From an uncultured Clostridia bacterium (GTDB lineage Bacteria; Bacillota; Clostridia; TANB77; CAG-508): DNA of 64,000 nt. The stretch spans positions 186,001 to 250,000 of the forward strand of contig CAKOSX010000001.1 in assembly GCA_934119935.1 (NCBI GenBank), written 5' to 3'. The translations under genes were made by a program, and so were the position numbers. Positions 1-7,157 of the stretch are shown in pieces; position 1 is the stretch's first letter, and each line of letters begins with the position of its first letter. A model generated the notes under the pieces. The model was not told the origin of the DNA. It did no database searches and worked only from the letters and a program-made list of their open reading frames with translations.

Positions 1-99
1 TACAAAAAGAAAAAGATGAGATGAAACGAAATAGCTCATTAAATCTGCCGATTCCATAAAGTGTTAGCAAAAAGTTAAGTAGAAAGAGAGGCACTAAGG

Positions 100-528
100 A
101 TGAGTAAAAGAGAAGAAATTATAAAGCTGTACTTTTTAGAAGGAGAAATACCAGCAGATATTGCAAAAAAATTAGATATTTCAAAAAGTGCTGTAACGCA
201 GGTTTTACAAAAAGATGAGAGATACCAAAGAGAAAAAATGATAAGAAAAGAAAAAAATAAGATAAAACATAAAGAAAATACTAAAAAGATTATAAAAGCA
301 ACAAGAAAAGCTAAACAACAAAAAAATAAATCAGAAGATTTAATATTAAAGAGGATGCACAATCAAGCTAGTCAAGAGTTATCAAAGGGAAAAAGATTAA
401 GTAATTTAGCATATAGAAATTGGAACAAATCAGCATATTCATATAACAAAGCTAAAAAAAGATATGAATTTAAGAAAGAACTTGGAAGAAGCTATGATGT
501 GCCGAAATATATTAAAATTGAGGTGTAG
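100..528 (+). CDS. HTH-domain phage-type protein, function unknown
   Basis: A 142-residue basic protein. Residues about 3-45 look like a helix-turn-helix of the sigma-70 region 4 or transposase type (IIKLYFLEGEIPADIAKKL, then DISKSAVTQVLQ). The rest is Lys/Arg-rich and probably helical. It is the first complete gene in the window, followed after 2 bp by the next gene, so it belongs to an operon of small genes running towards the integrase at 1691-3070. Proteins of this shape occur in late or regulatory modules of Clostridia prophages and integrative elements. DNA binding is inferred from the motif; the target is unknown. Confidence 0.6.
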   Translation: MSKREEIIKLYFLEGEIPADIAKKLDISKSAVTQVLQKDERYQREKMIRKEKNKIKHKENTKKIIKATRKAKQQKNKSEDLILKRMHNQASQELSKGKRLSNLAYRNWNKSAYSYNKAKKRYEFKKELGRSYDVPKYIKIEV

Positions 529-530
529 AA

Positions 531-734
531 ATGGAAGAACAATATAATTATAAACAAGTTACTGCCTATGCGGTAATAGGATTAGAACATTATTTGAACT
601 CTGGAAATAAAAATAATATAAATATTAAAGATTTTTGCAACTTATTTATGGAACCATTAGAAAAAGTATATAAGAAAAAAGATGTTGTAAAAATTGCTAA
701 TGTTTTATTAGGAAGGGAAAATACAAATGGTTAA
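531..734 (+). CDS. Small unknown protein of the integrated element
   Basis: A 67-residue protein that I do not recognise. It begins MEEQYNYKQVTAYAVIGLEH and ends in a charged tail. Its start lies 2 bp after the upstream stop and its end overlaps the next start by 8 bp, so it is translationally coupled within the small-gene operon. No membrane segment, cysteine motif or repeat is visible. Its reality rests on tight packing and AT-rich codon use matching its neighbours. Confidence 0.5.
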   Translation: MEEQYNYKQVTAYAVIGLEHYLNSGNKNNINIKDFCNLFMEPLEKVYKKKDVVKIANVLLGRENTNG

Positions 735-1173
735 TTTTATAGATAATGATCATAAAAGTTTTTTCTATTCTAAATTAAATAAATTACAAATATTAGGAAA
801 GACAGATGTATATTATTTATCATTAGTATATACATTAAGCATTTGTGAAACAACAAGAGAACATTTTTCAAATATTTTTAGTATAGAAAAAGGAGAAATA
901 AATTTAGATGCAATTAAAGCTGGATGGCAAACAGGAACATCAGAGAAAGTAACAAGAATGGCATTTAATCTATGGAATCATTCAATTATGTTTGATAGTG
1001 AAGAAGATTTAGAAAATGAAAAAATATCAAATTGTTATGCTCCTAGTGAAATTTTTTGTTGTTCGTATGCTCCATATTTTTGGGAAGCTATACAAATTAG
1101 ATATCCAGAATATACAAAATATAAGACAAATGATACAAAAACAGACGAAGAATTTGAAATAGAAAGAGATTAA
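727..1173 (+). CDS. DUF6075-like phage protein
   Basis: A 148-residue soluble protein resembling the DUF6075 family of phage and mobile-element proteins. This assignment is from memory of the family pattern: an N-terminal FIDNDHKSFFYSKL, a central ICETTREHF, then WQTGTSEKVTRMAFNLWN, and a C-terminal PSEIFCCSYAPYFWEAI. The family has no assigned activity. It overlaps the previous gene by 8 bp and is followed by a tiny membrane-protein gene, the usual companions in Clostridia prophages. Length fits the family. Confidence 0.6.
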   Translation: MVNFIDNDHKSFFYSKLNKLQILGKTDVYYLSLVYTLSICETTREHFSNIFSIEKGEINLDAIKAGWQTGTSEKVTRMAFNLWNHSIMFDSEEDLENEKISNCYAPSEIFCCSYAPYFWEAIQIRYPEYTKYKTNDTKTDEEFEIERD

Positions 1174-1191
1174 TACATATTAAAAGGAAAA

Positions 1192-1332
1192 ATGGATATG
1201 AATATGTTTTTATTAGGGGTATTAATAGGACTACCTATTGGAGGAACAGTAACATTAATGTTATATGCTTGTATAATAATAGGTAAAGAATCAGAAGAAA
1301 ATTCAAATAATAGGGATAAGTATAAGGAATAG
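1192..1332 (+). CDS. Small single-pass membrane protein (DUF3789-like)
   Basis: A 46-residue open frame with an AAAAGGAAAA ribosome site just upstream. Residues about 5-30 (FLLGVLIGLPIGGTVTLMLY and on) form one transmembrane segment with glycines, followed by a hydrophilic Asn/Glu/Lys tail. Similar tiny membrane proteins (DUF3789 type) sit next to DUF6075-like genes in Clostridia prophages, which supports it being real although it is short. Function unknown. Confidence 0.5.
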   Translation: MDMNMFLLGVLIGLPIGGTVTLMLYACIIIGKESEENSNNRDKYKE

Positions 1333-1352
1333 AATTATGGAAAGGAATCTGT

Positions 1353-1541
1353 ATGGAACAAATAGGAATAAATATAGAAGAGGCTGCAAAAATTATGGGA
1401 ATAAGTAAGCAGCTTATGGCAAAACTAACAAAAGAAACAGACTTTCCTTGTATAAAATTTCAAAGAAGAATTGTCATTAACAAAGAGCTATTGCCAGTAT
1501 GGTTTAAAAATCACACAGGAAAATTCTATGTTGATTATTAG
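1353..1541 (+). CDS. Excisionase-like small HTH protein
   Basis: A 62-residue protein with a MerR/excisionase-type helix-turn-helix (IEEAAKIMGISKQLMAKLTK) followed by a short basic wing-like segment. It lies just upstream of the tyrosine integrase, the normal place for an excisionase that tilts the reaction towards excision. Function is inferred from fold and position. No strong ribosome site is visible, so the exact start is uncertain. The 149 bp between it and the integrase hold only AT-rich leader sequence. Confidence 0.5.
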   Translation: MEQIGINIEEAAKIMGISKQLMAKLTKETDFPCIKFQRRIVINKELLPVWFKNHTGKFYVDY

Positions 1542-1690
1542 ACTAAAAATAGATGACAAATTCCATATTATAGTATATAATAGATTCGAAAATAATATTT
1601 TATACTTTATATTTTTAATGGATTTAATTTGCGTTACCTTAGTTAATACCAATATATCCTTAGAAGAAATTTTAAGGAGGAAGTGGTAAT

Positions 1691-3070
1691 ATGGGAGGGG
1701 AAATAAAAACGAATCCAGTTAAAGATAAATATGGAAATAGAAAAAGAGGTGATAGTTGGGAAGGCAGAATTTTTGTCTTACAACAACAAGTTTCATTATA
1801 TGATATAGATACCAGAAGATTGGAAATGAGAAAGAAATCATTAAAGGAAAAATGCCAAGAGTTTATTGATATGAAGGAAGAATATATGAGGATAGCTTCA
1901 TCAATCCAATTTATTACAGTTGAAAGATATGAAAGTATGATAAAGCAAAGTAATACATTATATAATGAAATAATACGAATTGTTAATGCCAAAAAGAAAA
2001 CAAAATTTATTGAAAGTCTAAATTTAATATACAATAGTATAAAAAAAATTTTAGAAAATATAAGATCTAAAAACCCAGAATTAATGCTAAAATCAAATGA
2101 TAGGACTGTTAAGGATTGGTTTTATGAATGGTTATGGACTTATAAACATGGTCATAAAGCAAAAACTACTTTTAAAGGCTATGTTAGCAAAACAAAAAAT
2201 CATATTATCAGAGTGTTTGGGGACAGGTATTTATCAGATATAAGCACAATGGAGGTACAAATATTTATAAATGATTTAATGCTAGACTATGCACCATCTA
2301 CGATTAAACAAATATATTTATTATTACAAGAAGGATATGCTAGAGCAGTAAAAAACAACATTATAAAACAAACTCCTGTAATTGACATTGAAGTACCACC
2401 AGTAATACCACATACAATGATGTGCGTAGATATTGAGATGGAAAAGAAATTGATTGATATTTTTAAGGATGATGAGATGTGTTATCCTTTTGCAGTTTTA
2501 ATAGATACAGGCTTAAGAACAAGTGAACTATGTGGATTGAAATGGAAGAATATTGATTTTAAAAACAGAAAAATATATGTTAGACAGTCTTATCAAAGAG
2601 TAGATGAATACGAATATGTCAATGGAGAAATCATAAAAACAGGTTCAACTTTGGAAGAAACAAAATTAAAATCTCGAACAAGTAAAAGAGAAATACCGAT
2701 GTCAAAAGGTGTTATGAATATTTTTACGGAGATATTTAATGAAAAAACAAAACAACAGGGAGAAGTTGACGAAGATAGTTTTGTATTTATAAATACAATT
2801 GGAAATCCCATAGTTGGAGATTGTTTAAGATGTAGACTAGATGATTTACTAACAAAACATGATTTAAAGGGAGTATCATTACATAGATTTAGGCATACAT
2901 TTGCAACTAGACTTTACGAAGCAAAAGTAAAATTAAAAAATATTCAAGCATTATTAGGACATGCTACAGTACAAATGACAGAAAGATATTTGCATATAGA
3001 TGAAGAAGAACAAGCAAATTCTATAGAACAATTAGAAAATTATTATAAAGAAGTTGGAATTTGTGGTTAA
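1691..3070 (+). CDS. Tyrosine-family site-specific integrase
   Basis: A 459-residue phage-type integrase. After a long N-terminal arm-binding and coiled region comes a core-binding domain (about residues 130-230, starting DRTVKDWFYEWLW) and a catalytic domain. Active-site pieces are visible: the first Arg in DTGLRTSELCGL, the HxxR box in HRFRHTFATRL, the His in LLGHATVQMTERYLH and the nucleophilic Tyr in the same stretch. An AAGGAGG site precedes the ATG. The gene sits at the element's end, reading towards the tRNA-Phe-like attachment site 150 bp downstream, the typical layout for tRNA-targeting integrases. The left end of the element lies outside the window. Confidence 0.93.
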   Translation: MGGEIKTNPVKDKYGNRKRGDSWEGRIFVLQQQVSLYDIDTRRLEMRKKSLKEKCQEFIDMKEEYMRIASSIQFITVERYESMIKQSNTLYNEIIRIVNAKKKTKFIESLNLIYNSIKKILENIRSKNPELMLKSNDRTVKDWFYEWLWTYKHGHKAKTTFKGYVSKTKNHIIRVFGDRYLSDISTMEVQIFINDLMLDYAPSTIKQIYLLLQEGYARAVKNNIIKQTPVIDIEVPPVIPHTMMCVDIEMEKKLIDIFKDDEMCYPFAVLIDTGLRTSELCGLKWKNIDFKNRKIYVRQSYQRVDEYEYVNGEIIKTGSTLEETKLKSRTSKREIPMSKGVMNIFTEIFNEKTKQQGEVDEDSFVFINTIGNPIVGDCLRCRLDDLLTKHDLKGVSLHRFRHTFATRLYEAKVKLKNIQALLGHATVQMTERYLHIDEEEQANSIEQLENYYKEVGICG

Positions 3071-3100
3071 AAAATTTAAAAAAATTTGTTTGAATTTTAC

Positions 3101-3129
3101 TTGACATTAAAAAGGTTTTAGGGTATAAT
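3101..3129 (+). promoter_or_regulatory. Consensus sigma-A promoter reading into the att region
   Basis: TTGACA at 3101-3106 and TATAAT at 3124-3129 are separated by 17 bp, a perfect vegetative promoter. It lies just after the integrase and points across the attachment site into the tRNA-Phe-like remnant. It could be a tRNA promoter carried by the element or an element promoter that would drive host genes after integration. Confidence 0.75.
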
Positions 3130-3151
3130 TAGGGTACGTTGTTTGAAAAAC

Positions 3152-3187
3152 GAAATATAAGGTTGAAAAACCTTAGGAAATATAAGG
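3152..3187 (+). repeat. Paired direct repeats, candidate integrase arm-binding sites
   Basis: GAAATATAAGG occurs at 3152-3162 and again at 3177-3187, with a small inverted repeat (AAGGTT / AACCTT) between. Short direct repeats beside the crossover site are typical arm-type binding sites of tyrosine integrases. The role is inferred from position. Confidence 0.45.
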
Positions 3188-3217
3188 CTTTGAAGGAATT
3201 GAATACGAACTGAACTG

Positions 3218-3267
3218 GAGGGCTGAAAATCCTTGTGTCACTGGTTCGATTCCAGTTCAAGGCACCA
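3218..3267 (+). other. tRNA-Phe-like 3' segment, attachment site of the left element
   Basis: This stretch looks like the 3' part of a tRNA: an anticodon arm GAGGG-CTGAAAA-TCCTT with anticodon GAA (Phe), a variable loop, a perfect T arm ACTGG-TTCGATT-CCAGT, an acceptor strand TCAAGGC, a discriminator A and CCA. Upstream sequence does not fold into a proper D arm, so this is not a complete tRNA gene. It is best read as the 3' tRNA copy regenerated when the element integrated. The intact tRNA-Phe would lie beyond the left edge. Confidence 0.65.
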
Positions 3268-3476
3268 GAGTAAGAGATTAACTAGAATTGTTAATCTTTT
3301 ATTTTTTTGCAATTATTCAATTTGGAATCGAAAAGGAGGAATAGAAAATTGTCCAGTGGACAATTTTCCCGACACGGCTCGACGATTCCAGTTCAAGGCA
3401 CCAGAATGAAAGATTAACTAGAACAGTTAATCTTTTATTTTTTTTTTGAGATTGTTTAATCTGGAATCGAAAAGGA
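3247..3476 (+). repeat. Tandem duplication of tRNA 3' end plus terminator
   Basis: The segment from CGATTCCAGTTCAAGGCACC through a terminator to GGAATCGAAAAGGA occurs twice, at about 3247-3340 and 3383-3476, with small differences. Each copy holds the tRNA T-arm and acceptor 3' strand and its own terminator hairpin (stems at 3275-3297 and 3411-3433, both followed by T runs). The 42 bp between contain a perfect 11-bp hairpin (GAAAATTGTCC at 3344-3354, complement at 3358-3368). The layout suggests repeated insertion or loss events at one tRNA site. Confidence 0.75.
3275..3308 (+). terminator. Intrinsic terminator after the tRNA-Phe-like segment
   Basis: Stem AGATTAAC / GTTAATCT followed by a run of T. 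It would end a tRNA transcript 8 bases after the CCA. A second, near-identical terminator sits at 3411-3447. Confidence 0.75.
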
Positions 3477-3488
3477 AAAATATAAAAT

Positions 3489-3530
3489 AAAACACAGCAT
3501 GGACTAAAGCTATTGTCCATGCTGTGTTTT
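3489..3530 (-). terminator. Strong bidirectional terminator
   Basis: A perfect 16-bp stem (AAAACACAGCATGGAC at 3489-3504 and its complement at 3515-3530) with a 10-base loop. On the minus strand it is followed by TTTTATTTTATA and lies 46 bp beyond the end of the gene at 3576-4460, so it most likely ends that transcript. Confidence 0.85.
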
Positions 3531-3575
3531 GCCCTAAGAGGGCACCCTTACTTAAGGGGGAGTTGGATTAGATTT

Positions 3576-4460
3576 TCAAAAATTATTAGAAAACCGCAAA
3601 TCTTTTCCATCTGGCGTGTTGTAGAAGTCAAAATAACGCTCGAATGTACGGTCAAGTTTTGCTACATGAGGAATTTCGTCAGGGATACAGAAGAAAGAGT
3701 AGTCGTAGAGGTAAATGGTGAAGTCCTCTATTTTGGAGGCTTCTTTGTCAGTGATAAATGTGATTTTTTGAGCTGGTGGTTCTTCATTTCTACTTTCCCA
3801 TACGTCTCTAAAACCGATTGCTTCGTCTCTTCTGTCGTAGCTGAAACTCATAATTGCAACATGCTTTCCGTTCTCCAAAGTCGCAAATGCCATAGATCTA
3901 TCAACGGCCCAATAGGTCTGTTTAGCAGCTATGTATTTGCATTCCTTGAATGTGTACTGTTCATCCAATGCACATTTCATTCTTAAGACACGTTTTTCGT
4001 GAGAAATAGCAGCATCTTTGTATCGATTATCAAGCTCAAAGTCGATTTTATCGAATTTTACAAAGTCAGCTATTTCCTCGATTTTGGATGTTCCATATAC
4101 TGTGTAATTGCTTACCTGTTTAGCATCTTCATCCAAATAACGATTGAACTCCGCATGCTCGGAAAAAGGTACTTCGCCATAGGCGGATACACTTACAAGA
4201 TACTTAAAGTTTGCTTCTGGAGAATCAATGCCGATTATTGCGGTAGGACCGAAGCCAGGGCAAAAACCATACTGAACATTTTTGCCAGTAAGCTGGTTAA
4301 GTTGCAGTATTTCTTCGTACCGATATGTGCCTTGTAAGGAGTAAAATAAACGCAATGTGTCGTGTGCGATAAAGGAAATACCTTCATTAGTTTTTACTAC
4401 CTCGATATCACGGTCTGGAAAACCTGTACTAATCAATTTTTGAATAATCTTTTCAAGCAT
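3576..4460 (-). CDS. Unknown protein of foreign character
   Basis: A 294-residue soluble protein that I do not recognise. The start ATG at 4460 is chosen because AAGGAGG lies 9 bases upstream; an extension to 4643 would be unsupported. No signal peptide or membrane segment is visible; the sequence is rich in aromatic and acidic residues (CPGFGPTAIIGIDS, FCIPDEIPHVAKL). It is visibly richer in G and C than every neighbour and is the only gene in the window with CGG as a sense codon (4320-4322 in TYRYEE and 3594-3596 near the C-terminus). It stands alone between a strong terminator and a divergent gene, next to an integrase site. I infer recent transfer. Confidence 0.75.
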   Translation of the reverse strand: MLEKIIQKLISTGFPDRDIEVVKTNEGISFIAHDTLRLFYSLQGTYRYEEILQLNQLTGKNVQYGFCPGFGPTAIIGIDSPEANFKYLVSVSAYGEVPFSEHAEFNRYLDEDAKQVSNYTVYGTSKIEEIADFVKFDKIDFELDNRYKDAAISHEKRVLRMKCALDEQYTFKECKYIAAKQTYWAVDRSMAFATLENGKHVAIMSFSYDRRDEAIGFRDVWESRNEEPPAQKITFITDKEASKIEDFTIYLYDYSFFCIPDEIPHVAKLDRTFERYFDFYNTPDGKDLRFSNNF

Positions 4461-4705
4461 AAAGTGTTCCTCCTTTTGATTGTTCGGAGGACCGTGCCTC
4501 CGAAAATATTGGTGTTCGAAGGCAATATAATATTGCGATATACAGAGTATATCACGATTTACATAAAAAAACAATAAATATGAACTGTTAAATGAATGAA
4601 CAGCAAGAGTGAAAGTATAAAAAATGTGATTTAAATCTAACAATATTGAAAATGAGATTATCTTATGATACTATTACCTTGATGAATATTTATAAGAGGT
4701 ACAAT

Positions 4706-6328
4706 ATGTGGAGTATTAAAGAGATAAAACAAAAAGGCAAGAAAACATTAAAAAATAATTTATGGACATTACTTTTAATTGGCTTATTTATGACGATTGT
4801 AGTTGGAAAGTATGCTGTTAATAACGATTCTTTATCAAATTTGAATGTTTTAAAACAATTTATAGAAGATAGAAAAAATGGGAAAGAGCTAACCTGGATT
4901 GATAAAGAAAACCCAGAAGTAATGTTAAATAAATATCTTGATGAGATGATTTCTCAGATGTTTTCTGGAAATAGTAGTGTTATTACAGATGTAATAAACG
5001 AATACAACGAAAAGAATAATGTTACTAAAGGTGTATTTTATACTGCGTTTAATGTTGTAACTAAGGGACATGACCATGTTCAAAAAATTATTCAAACTAT
5101 TGCAAGTTACGAAAATAAAACAACAATTTTGAAAATTCTAATTATCGTAGTTGCCGCAGGCGGTATGGCAGTAAAAATATTTATATCTTATCCAATTCAA
5201 ATAGGAGAGACAAGAATATACTTAGAGAGCAGAAATTACAAGAAAACAAAAGTGTATAGAATGTTGTATCCATTCAAAAAAGGAAGATATTTAAATATAG
5301 TAAAATCTATGTTACGAATGGAAATATATCAACTTTTATGGAATTTGACCATTGTTGGAGGCGTTATAAAAAAGTATTCTTATAAAATGGTTATGTATAT
5401 AATTGCAGAAAATCCTCAAATTAGTTCAAAAGATGCAATAAGAATTTCAAGAGAAATGATGAACGGAAATAAGAGGAGAGCATTCTTGTTAGATTTATCA
5501 TTTATAGGCTGGAACATTTTGCAATACATTACATTTGGTTTGGCTGGAATTTATGTTTCTCCATATTACACTGCTACAGAAGTTGAATTATATGCATTTT
5601 TAAGAAAAGAATACATAGAAAATAAAAAATATGGATATGAATTATTAAATGATACAAAATTGTATGAAGAAAATCCAGAAACAGCAAGCTATCCAGACGC
5701 ATTTGAATTTGAGAGAAAGAAGATAAAAATTGACTATAACAAAAATTATGAGCTTACATCTATAATATTATTTTTCTTTATTTTTTCATTTGTAGGCTGG
5801 CTTTGGGAAGTAGCACTATATTTATTTAGAGATGGAATATTAGTAAACAGAGGAACTTTATATGGACCATGGTTACCGATTTATGGAGTAGGCTGTACAC
5901 TTATAGTGCTTTTAACAAAATTTAAAAAGTTTAGAAAGATGTTGAAAAATCCATTTTTAACATTTGGAGTTGTAATGTTTTTATGTTCTGCAATAGAATA
6001 TGCAACTTCTTGGTATATAGAGGTTACTACTGGAATAAGATACTGGGATTATACAGGCGTATTTTTAAACATAAATGGACGAATTTGTTTAGAATGTTCG
6101 CTATTCTTTGGACTTGGAGGTGCATTATGTGTGTACATTGTAGCACCATTCTTAGAAAGAAATTTGCAAAGATTAACGAATAAATTAAAAATATCAATGT
6201 GTATAGCTTTATTATTGATATTTGGAGCAGACAATGTTTACTCACATTTTCATCCACACGTTGGAGAAGGAATATCGAGTAGTGTAGAAAATCCTACCAA
6301 AGTACCAAATTTAATACAAAGATTTTAG
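4706..6328 (+). CDS. Membrane protein: DUF975-like half fused to CmpB-like half
   Basis: A 540-residue multi-pass membrane protein. ATG at 4706 is preferred over an upstream in-frame ATG because AGAGG precedes it and MWSIKEIKQKGKKTLKNN is the usual opening of DUF975 proteins. The N-terminal half (residues 1-310) resembles DUF975, with several membrane helices and a long extracytoplasmic insert. The C-terminal half (about 355-520) resembles the putative ABC-transporter type IV / CmpB family: IFSFVGWLWEVALYLFRDG, RGTLYGPWLPIYGVG, then EYATSWYIE. Both families are Firmicutes membrane proteins of unknown function. It is monocistronic and ends at a shared terminator. Confidence 0.8.
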   Translation: MWSIKEIKQKGKKTLKNNLWTLLLIGLFMTIVVGKYAVNNDSLSNLNVLKQFIEDRKNGKELTWIDKENPEVMLNKYLDEMISQMFSGNSSVITDVINEYNEKNNVTKGVFYTAFNVVTKGHDHVQKIIQTIASYENKTTILKILIIVVAAGGMAVKIFISYPIQIGETRIYLESRNYKKTKVYRMLYPFKKGRYLNIVKSMLRMEIYQLLWNLTIVGGVIKKYSYKMVMYIIAENPQISSKDAIRISREMMNGNKRRAFLLDLSFIGWNILQYITFGLAGIYVSPYYTATEVELYAFLRKEYIENKKYGYELLNDTKLYEENPETASYPDAFEFERKKIKIDYNKNYELTSIILFFFIFSFVGWLWEVALYLFRDGILVNRGTLYGPWLPIYGVGCTLIVLLTKFKKFRKMLKNPFLTFGVVMFLCSAIEYATSWYIEVTTGIRYWDYTGVFLNINGRICLECSLFFGLGGALCVYIVAPFLERNLQRLTNKLKISMCIALLLIFGADNVYSHFHPHVGEGISSSVENPTKVPNLIQRF

Positions 6329-6335
6329 AAAATAA

Positions 6336-6379
6336 AAGACGTTCTTAAATTAGACTAAATTGTCTAAAAAGAACGTCTT
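6336..6379. terminator. Bidirectional terminator between convergent genes
   Basis: Perfect 11-bp stem AAGACGTTCTT (6336-6346) / AAGAACGTCTT (6369-6379), with A-rich upstream and T-rich downstream flanks on both strands. It serves the plus-strand membrane protein and the minus-strand gene ending at 6385. Confidence 0.85.
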
Positions 6380-6384
6380 AAATT

Positions 6385-6843
6385 TTATAAAAATTTTTTC
6401 ATTTGCTCTATATCATTTTTCTGTAATGTGACAAAGTCATTTAAAATATTTTTTACAGGCTCATCAGCTCTAGGATTATGGTTCAAAAGCTTTTGACATT
6501 TTATAATTCCCATGTCTCCACCTTGAATCATAAGTTCTGCAATTTTAGAGTTACTTTTATCAGTCATAGTATTCATTTGGGTACCCATCCAAGCCATCAT
6601 CTTGTCGGTAACAGGAGCTTCATCTGGAATTTCTCCATATTTATCAAATTGATTGTTTACTCTATCAATAATTCTGCCATATTCTGTGTATTGAAAAGTT
6701 AGATTTTCTTTCATATTCTCATCACCAACTTTTTTCAAAACATACGAGATAGAATCCATTCCCATCTTTGCAGCCTTATTAATCTCATTTAAAATAGTTA
6801 AATTAATATTTTCATCTTTTCCACTATTAAAATTTTCTTCCAT
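6385..6843 (-). CDS. Small helical protein, possibly ferritin-like fold
   Basis: A 152-residue, probably all-helical soluble protein, starting after a GAAAGGA ribosome site. It begins with a charged tail, then helices such as NLTILNEINKAAKMGMDSI and ends MKKFL. The pattern of four amphipathic helices recalls DUF2383 or ferritin-like bundles, but the Glu/His metal pairs of ferritins are not obvious. Related proteins occur in many Clostridia without known function. It is monocistronic with its own terminator. Confidence 0.65.
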   Translation of the reverse strand: MEENFNSGKDENINLTILNEINKAAKMGMDSISYVLKKVGDENMKENLTFQYTEYGRIIDRVNNQFDKYGEIPDEAPVTDKMMAWMGTQMNTMTDKSNSKIAELMIQGGDMGIIKCQKLLNHNPRADEPVKNILNDFVTLQKNDIEQMKKFL

Positions 6844-7157
6844 AAAATCAGTCCTTTCAAATTTTATAATATTATTTACAAAAAAAGAAAAAATATGTAT
6901 TGAAATAAAAAGGATAATGAATTACGCAAGTTATTAATAGATTGTTAATGAAAATATCAGAGATACATAGTAAAAAATGTAGAAATATTAACAAAATTAT
7001 GTTATATTTACCAATAAGATTATTGTTGTTTAAAAATGAAAATATATGAATAAAAAATGAATTAAAAATGTAGTATAAAAGAACCAAAAATTTAACATAT
7101 AAATAGAAATGTATAATCTAAAAACCGCAATTATCATAAATAAGGAGGTAAAAGATT
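6844..7157. other. Divergent intergenic region, no gene seen
   Basis: This AT-rich gap lies between a minus-strand gene and the plus-strand gene starting at 7158. It should hold both promoters: on the plus strand a TATAAT-like hexamer lies about 50 bp upstream of the start (GTATAATC near 7110), and TAAGGAGG at 7141-7148 is a good ribosome site. No RNA gene or repeat is seen. Confidence 0.5.

Noticed and set aside
3187..3267. A complete tRNA gene
   Set aside because: GCTTTGA at 3187 could pair with the acceptor 3' strand, but the sequence between has no D arm and wrong spacing. Only the anticodon arm onward looks like tRNA.
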